DNA of 59,420 bases from Bacillota bacterium (lineage in GTDB: Bacteria > Bacillota > Clostridia > Peptostreptococcales > Anaerovoracaceae): contig JAHZHL010000025.1 in assembly GCA_019420305.1 (NCBI GenBank), positions 1-59,420 of the forward strand. Direction: 5' to 3'. Each line of letters starts with the position of its first letter. The first letter of the stretch is position 1. Of this stretch, positions 54,084 to 59,420 are shown one piece after another. Both the position numbers and the translations under genes were made by a program. Under the pieces are notes generated by a model. That model was given only the letters and a program-made list of their open reading frames with translations. It did no database searches and was not told the origin of the DNA.

Positions 54084-54110
54084 AAGGCATCGAAAGAAGG
54101 TGCCTTTTTT
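54084..54110 (+). terminator. Second intrinsic terminator before the MFS gene
   Basis: AAGGCA...TGCCTT stem with a T6 tail; 47 bp before the transporter start. Confidence 0.65.
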
Positions 54111-54156
54111 CATGCGCTCGATCCGGAAGAAATCCGAAATGATGAAAGGAGTAACT

Positions 54157-55320
54157 ATGGAACAAAGACAAAACACAAGGAAAATTGGAATTCCCGGGGT
54201 AGTGGCGATTATGCTTGCCAGCAGTCTGACCGTCATGGTAGGCAACGCGATTACGCCGGCGCTTCCCCAGTTGGGAGAGGTATATGGACTCGGAAATTAC
54301 GCTTCCTGGCTGGTGACGGCTCCGGCTCTGGGGGTGGTCGCGTCGGCTGTCTTTTTCGGGAAGCTGATTGACCGGAAAGGCCCCTACTGGGTCGCGTTTT
54401 TCGGACTGCTGCTGTATGGGATTTTCGGCGTAGCCGGAGGTTATATGCCAAATGCCGTGGCCATTTTCGTGGATCGGTTTCTTTTGGGCGTAGCGACAGC
54501 GGCGATTATGAGCTCGGCTGTCGCGCTGATTGCCGCTTTCTTCCAGGGGGAACGTCAGCTGAGATTGATCGCGGTACAGGGAATGTCCATGGAATTCGGC
54601 GGCGTGATTTTCCTCAGTATCAGCGGAGTGCTGGCGGATATTTCATGGCGCTGCCCGTTTTATATCTATGGGCTTGGTATCTTAGCTTTTCTTCTTTTGA
54701 TTTTCTTCGTGCCAAGATGCGGAAGAGCCGCGGAGGAACAGGCGCAGGAGGAATCGCAGGGCGCGGGAAAAGGCGTGCCGATACCGCTGGTTCTGCTGAT
54801 TGCCTTCCTGGGAATGCTGATGTTTTTTACCGCGATGGTTTCGCTGCCGATTTATCTGCAGACAGAGCTGGGGTACAGTCCTTCCTTCACAGGCTACTAT
54901 CTGGCGGCGCTGGATTTAATCGCGGTCTTGGCGGCAGGGTTTATGCCTAATATTGTAAAAAGAATACAGGAAAAGGGTTGCCTGACCATCGCGTTCTGCT
55001 GTTATGGAATTGCTTTTCTTCTGTACTTCCTGTCGGGCCATGCGGTCGTTTTATGGATCGCGGTATTTTTCGCCGGACTGGGGTTTGGCTGTTCCACGCC
55101 TCTGTTTAACAGTCTGATTGTTAACAAGAGCACACCGGAAAAGAAGGGACTGAATATCAGCTTCTGCACCATGGCGATGTTTCTGGGCCAGTTTCTGTCG
55201 GCGCTGCTGGTATCCGCCTTTTCCGGGACGACTTTGTTCCTGGTCGCCTTTATCATCGCCTTTGTGATCGCCGCTTGTATACTTCCGGTCGCGGGGCGGT
55301 ATCACCGGATTAGAGGATAA
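54157..55320 (+). CDS. MFS efflux-type transporter under riboswitch control
   Basis: 387 residues with about 12 membrane helices. The motif-A loop GKLIDRKGPYW between helices 2 and 3 is typical of DHA-type drug:proton antiporters. The start is ATG 54157 with AAAGGAG; the frame is open 19 codons upstream but crosses the terminator. The leader carries an FMN-like variant riboswitch, which suggests that the protein exports a flavin-related or flavin-derived compound. No other flavin genes are adjacent. Confidence 0.85.
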   Translation: MEQRQNTRKIGIPGVVAIMLASSLTVMVGNAITPALPQLGEVYGLGNYASWLVTAPALGVVASAVFFGKLIDRKGPYWVAFFGLLLYGIFGVAGGYMPNAVAIFVDRFLLGVATAAIMSSAVALIAAFFQGERQLRLIAVQGMSMEFGGVIFLSISGVLADISWRCPFYIYGLGILAFLLLIFFVPRCGRAAEEQAQEESQGAGKGVPIPLVLLIAFLGMLMFFTAMVSLPIYLQTELGYSPSFTGYYLAALDLIAVLAAGFMPNIVKRIQEKGCLTIAFCCYGIAFLLYFLSGHAVVLWIAVFFAGLGFGCSTPLFNSLIVNKSTPEKKGLNISFCTMAMFLGQFLSALLVSAFSGTTLFLVAFIIAFVIAACILPVAGRYHRIRG

Positions 55321-55369
55321 GGGGACGCGGCTTCTGTATGTCCGATATAAATTAAATAAGATTACGGAA

Positions 55370-55432
55370 AACGGGACGGTGCACACCTAGGGGCAGATTT
55401 TGCCGATTGCGTATACATCGCCCCGTTTTTTC
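55370..55432 (+). terminator. Terminator-like hairpin after the MFS gene
   Basis: AACGGG (55370-55375) and CCCGTT (55422-55427) close a long loop and are followed by TTTT. The loop contains motif copy 1. Confidence 0.4.
55379..55417 (+). repeat. Bipartite motif copy 1
   Basis: GTGCACACC, 17 nt, then GATTGCGTATACA on the plus strand. Both half-motifs recur in inverse order at copy 3 with the same 17-nt gap. Confidence 0.75.
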
Positions 55433-55480
55433 CTGTTTTTAAAACGGATTTTCTCTAAATTACCAGACATTCGGAGCAGT

Positions 55481-55519
55481 TTTATACGCAATAGCACAAA
55501 TTACAGGCCTGGTGTGGAC
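55481..55519 (-). repeat. Bipartite motif copy 2 (degenerate)
   Basis: On the minus strand: GTCCACACC, 17 nt, then TATTGCGTATAA. Spacing is conserved and four or so bases differ from copy 1. Confidence 0.65.
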
Positions 55520-55525
55520 GATTTG

Positions 55526-55564
55526 TGTATACGCAATCCGAAAAAAAGTCACGGCGGTGTGCAC
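55526..55564 (-). repeat. Bipartite motif copy 3
   Basis: On the minus strand: GTGCACACC, 17 nt, then GATTGCGTATACA, identical to copy 1 in both halves. It starts 45 bp after copy 2. Confidence 0.75.
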
Positions 55565-55667
55565 TGGCCCAGATGCCCATTTGAAAAAAGCCTGCTTCCA
55601 GGATCACTCCCCCCCACAGGCCGATTCAACCCAGGCAGGGCCTCTTCCGCCTTTTTGCAGAAAGTGC

Positions 55668-55697
55668 TTGACAAAGAAAATTAGTATGATATTATTA
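55668..55697 (+). promoter_or_regulatory. Promoter of the YbjQ-SPFH-RHH operon
   Basis: TTGACA followed by TATTAT after 16 bp, in the AT-rich sequence before AAAGGAGG. Confidence 0.55.
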
Positions 55698-55736
55698 TGA
55701 TATCACAAAGATATAAAAATAAAAGGAGGAAGCAAG

Positions 55737-56051
55737 ATGTTGATACTTACCATTAATTACGTTCCCGGAAAAGAAATTGAAGCGCTGGGAATTGTCAAGG
55801 GAAACGTTGTACAGGCAAGACACATAGGAAAAGACATCATGGCGGGATTGAAAAATGTGGTCGGCGGAGAGCTTCGCGGATATACGGATATGCTCAACGA
55901 GGCGAGAGAGGTGGCCACGCAGAGGATGGTTGCGGAAGCGGAAAAAATGGGAGCGGACGCGATTATCATGATGGAGTACGCCACATCCGCGATTATGGAC
56001 GCGACTGCCGAAGTAATTGCCTACGGAACCGCTGTAAAATATAAAGAGTGA
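55737..56051 (+). CDS. YbjQ-family (heavy-metal-binding-domain) protein
   Basis: 104 residues, the normal length of the family (UPF0145). Signatures include YVPGKEIEALGIVKGNVV and ADAIIMMEYATSAI. The family forms ring-shaped pentamers; its function is still unclear, though metal binding has been proposed. Start ATG 55737 has AAAGGAGG. First gene of a three-gene operon with an SPFH protein (44 bp later) and a small coiled-coil/RHH protein. Confidence 0.88.
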   Translation: MLILTINYVPGKEIEALGIVKGNVVQARHIGKDIMAGLKNVVGGELRGYTDMLNEAREVATQRMVAEAEKMGADAIIMMEYATSAIMDATAEVIAYGTAVKYKE

Positions 56052-56094
56052 ATGAAGGCGCATGGAAAATGAGCGGGAAAATAAGGAGGTACAG

Positions 56095-57093
56095 ATGGAA
56101 AAGAACTTTGTAAATACGCAAATTGAAGAAAAAGTTTTAAAGCCTGCAAATGGAATGGCAATGATGCTGATACTGATTCTGGTGATGCTGATTTGTGTGG
56201 GAGCGATTGTATGGGGAGCTATGGCTGCGCTGGCTGCTGTGATTGTGGCGGCGGCTGTCGTATTCTGTATCGCGTGCGTGCTGCTGGGAGGGCTGAAAAT
56301 CATCAATCCGAATGAAGCGCTGGTTTTGACTTTGTTCGGTAAGTATTACGGTACAATAAAGGATCACGGATTCTTCTTTGTGAACCCGTTCGTAACAGCC
56401 AGGAATCCCATCGCGGAAAAACAGAATGAGTCAGAGGGTCTTTTGCAGGAGCTGAGTGAAAGTTCGAAAAAGAATAAGGAGAAAAAGCCGTCCATAAACA
56501 AAAAGGTCTCTACAAAGGTTCTGACGTTTAATAACGGTACCCAGAAAGTCAACGACGCCATGGGAAACCCGATTATTATCGGAGCAATTGTCGTCTGGAG
56601 AGTAGAAAACCCGACAAAAGCAGTATTTAACGTGGATAATTATTTTCAGTATCTGTCCACACAGTGCGACTCCACCATCCGGAGCATCGCAAGGCAGTAT
56701 CCGTACGACAGTATTGAGGAAACCGATACCGAGGAGAAAACTCTGCGCGGTAGCAGCCAGGAAATCGCCGATATGATGAAAAGCAGACTGCAGCAGCGGG
56801 TCGAGGACGCGGGACTGGAAGTGCTGGAAGTTCGGATTACCCACTTGTCCTATGCGGAGGAAATCGCGGCAGCTATGCTCCGGAGACAGCAGGCTGCGGC
56901 TATCATCGCGGCAAGGCAGAAGATCGTGACCGGAGCGGTGGGCATGGTAAAAACCGCGTTGGATCAGCTGGGTGAAGAGGAAATTGTGGTTCTGGACGAA
57001 GAACGAAAGGCGGCCATGGTAAGCAATCTGCTGGTCGTACTCTGCGGTGACAAGGAAGCGCAGCCGGTAGTCAACAGCGGAACCATTTACTAA
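56095..57093 (+). CDS. SPFH/band 7 membrane protein
   Basis: 332 residues. Two membrane helices (about 20-75) precede an SPFH/stomatin-like domain (about 85-250; NPNEALVLTLFGKYYGT, RVENPTKAVFNVDNY). A coiled coil near the end contains RRQQAAAIIAARQKIV, the flotillin-type motif. Start ATG 56095 is chosen because AAGGAGG lies 5 nt before it; an upstream in-frame ATG at 56062 has no RBS. Such proteins organise membrane complexes. Confidence 0.88.
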   Translation: MEKNFVNTQIEEKVLKPANGMAMMLILILVMLICVGAIVWGAMAALAAVIVAAAVVFCIACVLLGGLKIINPNEALVLTLFGKYYGTIKDHGFFFVNPFVTARNPIAEKQNESEGLLQELSESSKKNKEKKPSINKKVSTKVLTFNNGTQKVNDAMGNPIIIGAIVVWRVENPTKAVFNVDNYFQYLSTQCDSTIRSIARQYPYDSIEETDTEEKTLRGSSQEIADMMKSRLQQRVEDAGLEVLEVRITHLSYAEEIAAAMLRRQQAAAIIAARQKIVTGAVGMVKTALDQLGEEEIVVLDEERKAAMVSNLLVVLCGDKEAQPVVNSGTIY

Positions 57094-57105
57094 AGAGGCC
57101 AGCCT

Positions 57106-57360
57106 ATGAAAGAAGAACTGGAGAAAAAGGAAGAGCAGCTCCAGAAAAAGCTGGAAAAGCTGGAAAAAATGGAGCAGGAAATCAAGGCCAGAGAGAAAAA
57201 GCTGAAGGAGTCCGAAAAAAAGAAAAAACAGATTCTTCTTAGGATCGCGCCGTCTTTGTGGGATGAAATCGCCCGATGGGCGGAAGAGGACTTTCGGTCC
57301 ATCAACGGACAGATTGAGTATCTTCTGGCAGAGTGTGTAAAGAAGCGTAAAAATAAATAA
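57106..57360 (+). CDS. Small coiled-coil plus ribbon-helix-helix (Arc-type) protein
   Basis: 84 residues. The first half is a highly charged coiled coil of about 40 residues; the second half (ILLRIAPSLWDEIARWAEEDFRSINGQIEYLL) is an Arc/ribbon-helix-helix fold with the RSINxQI core. RHH proteins of this type are often found beside SPFH genes in Clostridia. It may bind the operon's own promoter. RBS is weak (AAAGAGG). Confidence 0.8.
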   Translation: MKEELEKKEEQLQKKLEKLEKMEQEIKAREKKLKESEKKKKQILLRIAPSLWDEIARWAEEDFRSINGQIEYLLAECVKKRKNK

Positions 57361-57363
57361 TTC

Positions 57364-57395
57364 AAGGAGCCCGGGAAACCAAGCGGGCTCCTTTT
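57364..57395 (+). terminator. Terminator of the YbjQ-SPFH-RHH operon
   Basis: AAGGAGCCCG...CGGGCTCCTT stem with a TT tail, 4 bp after the stop of the last gene. Confidence 0.75.
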
Positions 57396-57694
57396 CAACA
57401 TGCCCTTAAGAAGATGCAAGTTGCAGCCGCCTGCCTGTACAACATTACCGCGAACATCTTTTGTAAAAAATTCGCTGGATGCCGCCGAGCAAAGCGAAAT
57501 GCGAACAATCCAGATGTCCATGCGTTCTGGCTGGCAACGAAAATTTTGCGTGTCTATTTTTTGGAAGAGATGGTATACTGAAAGTATCGAGTGAATCTTT
57601 ATCGGGAAAAAGCCGATAAACCGCAGCCGCAGGTATATAACCGCGAATAAACGCGATCATGAAAAATAGAACAGGAAAGCGAGGAGAAAACAAC
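57396..57694. other. Intergenic region before the aminopeptidase gene
   Basis: Non-coding. A TATCGG...CCGATA hairpin lies at about 57599-57619, and the RBS GAGGAG follows. No clear riboswitch or promoter, except a TATACT box near 57574. Confidence 0.4.
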
Positions 57695-59089
57695 ATGTAC
57701 AAAGAAAACGCGTGGAAAAAATACACGGATGAAGAGATGAAAAAGGTAATGGAATTCAGCGAAGGTTACAAGGACTTTCTTTCAGAGGGCAAGACGGAAC
57801 GGGCGTGTACCCGGCTGACTCTGCGGATGGCGGAGGAAAAAGGATTCCGCGATCTGGAAGAAGTCCTGAAAGCAGGGGACTCTTTAAAACCGGGCGATAA
57901 AGTTTACGCGGTGAACATGAACAAAAATGTCGCCCTGTTTGTCATCGGGGAAAAACCGCTGGAAGAAGGACTGCGGATTTTAGGCGCGCACATTGACTCG
58001 CCGCGTCTGGACTTAAAGCAGAATCCTCTTTATGAGAGCGAAGGCTTTGCCCTTTTCGACACCCATTATTATGGCGGCATTAAAAAATACCAGTGGGTAA
58101 CACTGCCCCTGGCTCTGCACGGCGTAATCGTGAAAAAAGACGGGACGAGTGTCGATTTTGTCATCGGCGAGAAGGAAGAGGATCCGGTATTCGGAGTCAG
58201 CGATCTTTTGATCCATCTGGCGGCGGATCAGATGAAAAAAACAGGCGCGAAAATCGTGGAAGGCGAAAATCTGGACGTTACCATCGGCAGCATTCCTCTG
58301 AAAGAGGCAGCGGAAGATGAGAAAGAAAGGGAAGCGGTAAAAGCCAATATCCTGCGGATTTTAAAAGAAAACTACGGTATCGAGGAAGAGGATTTCCTCA
58401 GCGCGGAAATCGAAGTGGTTCCCAGCGGCAAAGCGAGGGATTACGGACTGGACCGCAGCATGATCATGGGATACGGGCATGATGACCGGGTATGCGCCTA
58501 TACATCCCTTGCCGCGATTTTAGATGTGGAGTCCTGCCAGTATACAAACTGCTGCTTCCTGGTGGATAAAGAGGAAATCGGAAGCGTGGGAGCCACAGGC
58601 GCCCAGTCTCTGTTTATGGAAAACACCATCGCGGAACTGATGGCCTGCATGGAGGGAGAATCGCTGATTAAAGTCCGCAGAGCCCTTAAAAATACAAAGA
58701 TGCTCTCCAGTGATGTCAGCGCGGGACTGGACCCGCTGTATCTGAGTGTCAGCGACAAGAAAAACGCCGCTTTCCTGGGGCACGGGATTGTATTCAACAA
58801 ATACACCGGTGCCAGAGGAAAGAGCGGCTGCAACGACGCTAACCCGGAATATATCGCCCAGCTCAGAAAGATTCTGGATGACGCGAAAGTCAACTATCAG
58901 ACTGCGGAACTGGGAAAAGTCGATCAGGGCGGCGGCGGAACCATCGCTTACATTATGGGGAACTACAACATGAATGTTATCGACGCGGGGGTACCGGTAC
59001 TGAATATGCACGCGCCGTGGGAAGTCGTTTCCAAGGCGGATGTATACGAGGCCTGTCGGGCATATAAATCGTTTTTAGGCGATTTTTAA
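57695..59089 (+). CDS. M18-family aminopeptidase (aspartyl aminopeptidase type)
   Basis: 464 residues. The di-zinc site of M18 enzymes is spread over HIDSPRLDL, GYGHDDRV, DKEEIGS and MHAPWE. It removes N-terminal, usually acidic, residues from peptides in the cytosol. The start ATG 57695 is preferred over ATG 57659 since GAGGAG is close to it. Typical of amino-acid-fermenting Clostridia. Confidence 0.92.
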   Translation: MYKENAWKKYTDEEMKKVMEFSEGYKDFLSEGKTERACTRLTLRMAEEKGFRDLEEVLKAGDSLKPGDKVYAVNMNKNVALFVIGEKPLEEGLRILGAHIDSPRLDLKQNPLYESEGFALFDTHYYGGIKKYQWVTLPLALHGVIVKKDGTSVDFVIGEKEEDPVFGVSDLLIHLAADQMKKTGAKIVEGENLDVTIGSIPLKEAAEDEKEREAVKANILRILKENYGIEEEDFLSAEIEVVPSGKARDYGLDRSMIMGYGHDDRVCAYTSLAAILDVESCQYTNCCFLVDKEEIGSVGATGAQSLFMENTIAELMACMEGESLIKVRRALKNTKMLSSDVSAGLDPLYLSVSDKKNAAFLGHGIVFNKYTGARGKSGCNDANPEYIAQLRKILDDAKVNYQTAELGKVDQGGGGTIAYIMGNYNMNVIDAGVPVLNMHAPWEVVSKADVYEACRAYKSFLGDF

Positions 59090-59114
59090 CGAAAAAGGGA
59101 GCAACTGACGATTC

Positions 59115-59352
59115 ATGCAGTTTGGAATGACAATACCGATGCAGAAATTTTTCTATATGAGCAAGCCTCCATATGGAGAAAAAAACGAAGATTTATTTTG
59201 CTGGGAACTGCACGTGATTTCCATTCAGGGGCGGAACTGCCAGACAGCCGCTGTTGGGCGAGCTTCTGAATGCCGCGCCGACAAAGTGCACAGGGGATCC
59301 CCATAAAGAAAAGCCGGAAGAACAGATGAAACGGGTTCTTGCCGGATTTTGA
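59115..59352 (+). pseudogene. Degraded small gene (DUF6933-like N-terminus)
   Basis: The first frame (MQFGMTIPMQKFFYMSKPPYG...DLFCWELHVISIQGRN) looks like the start of a DUF6933-type protein and stops at 59306. Another frame continues LLGELLNAAPTKCTGD and ends at 59352. A middle part seems lost. RBS is poor. Family recall is moderate. Confidence 0.4.
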
Positions 59353-59367
59353 CGACTGAAAAAAATG

Positions 59368-59418
59368 GGGCTGTCGCGTTAACGAGAAATAAGCGTTAGT
59401 GCACAGCCCTTTCTTCAT
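59368..59418 (+). terminator. Long hairpin with T tail at the window's right edge
   Basis: GGGCTGT and ACAGCCC outer arms with an inner GCGTTAACG/CGTTAGTGC pairing, then TTTCTTC. The element may continue beyond the window. Confidence 0.55.
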
Positions 59419-59420
59419 GC

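Larger units (their letters stand above)
55321..55736. other. Intergenic region with three bipartite repeat motifs
   Basis: No gene is seen. It contains the terminator-like hairpin and three motif copies listed separately, plus the promoter of the YbjQ gene near 55668. Confidence 0.6.

Overview
The window looks like a chromosomal segment of an anaerobic, amino-acid-fermenting member of the Clostridia (Bacillota). The reasons are the strong AAGGAGG ribosome binding sites, TTGACA/TATAAT promoters with 17-bp spacers, a glycyl radical enzyme with its radical-SAM activase, (S/N)PxTG-like cell-wall sorting signals, a lysyl-tRNA synthetase with a C-terminal tRNA-binding domain, and Clostridia-typical fusions. 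No phage, plasmid, insertion sequence or CRISPR array was found, so species cannot be named.

Layout. 1-7 kb: two large secreted surface proteins on the minus strand, one with InlB-type repeats and one with GLUG-type repeats. They are followed by a 17-copy TTGC tetranucleotide tract. 7.2-11.1 kb: an MNT nucleotidyltransferase with a broken HEPN partner, an HD-domain protein and a Crp/Fnr regulator behind a near-duplicate promoter, a membrane-anchored metallophosphatase and an ArsR-type regulator. 11.2-25 kb: a ten-gene minus-strand operon encoding two class III aminotransferases, a beta-keto acid cleavage enzyme, a thiolase, a transporter, a glycyl radical enzyme and activase, a two-subunit CoA-transferase and a 2-hydroxyacid dehydrogenase-like protein. 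A divergent sigma-54 activator sits beside it, with a canonical -24/-12 promoter and three matching operator palindromes between them. This is the best candidate for an undescribed catabolic pathway.

25-37 kb: a phosphonate-type locus with a DeoR regulator, a saccharopine dehydrogenase-like protein, PhnX-like and PhnW enzymes, two OPA-type transporters, a hydantoinase-like protein and a HAD phosphatase. It is flanked by a histidine kinase and a response regulator. The enzymes look intact. Both signalling genes, one transporter (frameshift), the other transporter (missing segment) and the hydantoinase-like gene (missing segment) all carry lesions. 37-48 kb is mostly housekeeping: greA, lysS, an AlbA/Schlafen-type ATP-binding protein with a GEIN minisatellite, asnS, a tandem double-MarR regulator, a YczE-cytidylate-kinase-like fusion, a cell-wall amidase, an M23/SH3 protein and tRNA-Ala(CGC).

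48-53.5 kb: a CdaR regulator divergent from a secernin/C69 hydrolase, an NhaC-family antiporter and a glycerate kinase. 53.9-55.3 kb: a highly divergent FMN-riboswitch-like RNA in front of an MFS efflux-type transporter, with a P1 helix that overlaps a downstream hairpin. 55.3-59.4 kb: an intergenic region with three copies of a bipartite motif, then YbjQ, SPFH and coiled-coil/ribbon-helix-helix genes, an M18 aminopeptidase, and a degraded small gene at the right edge.
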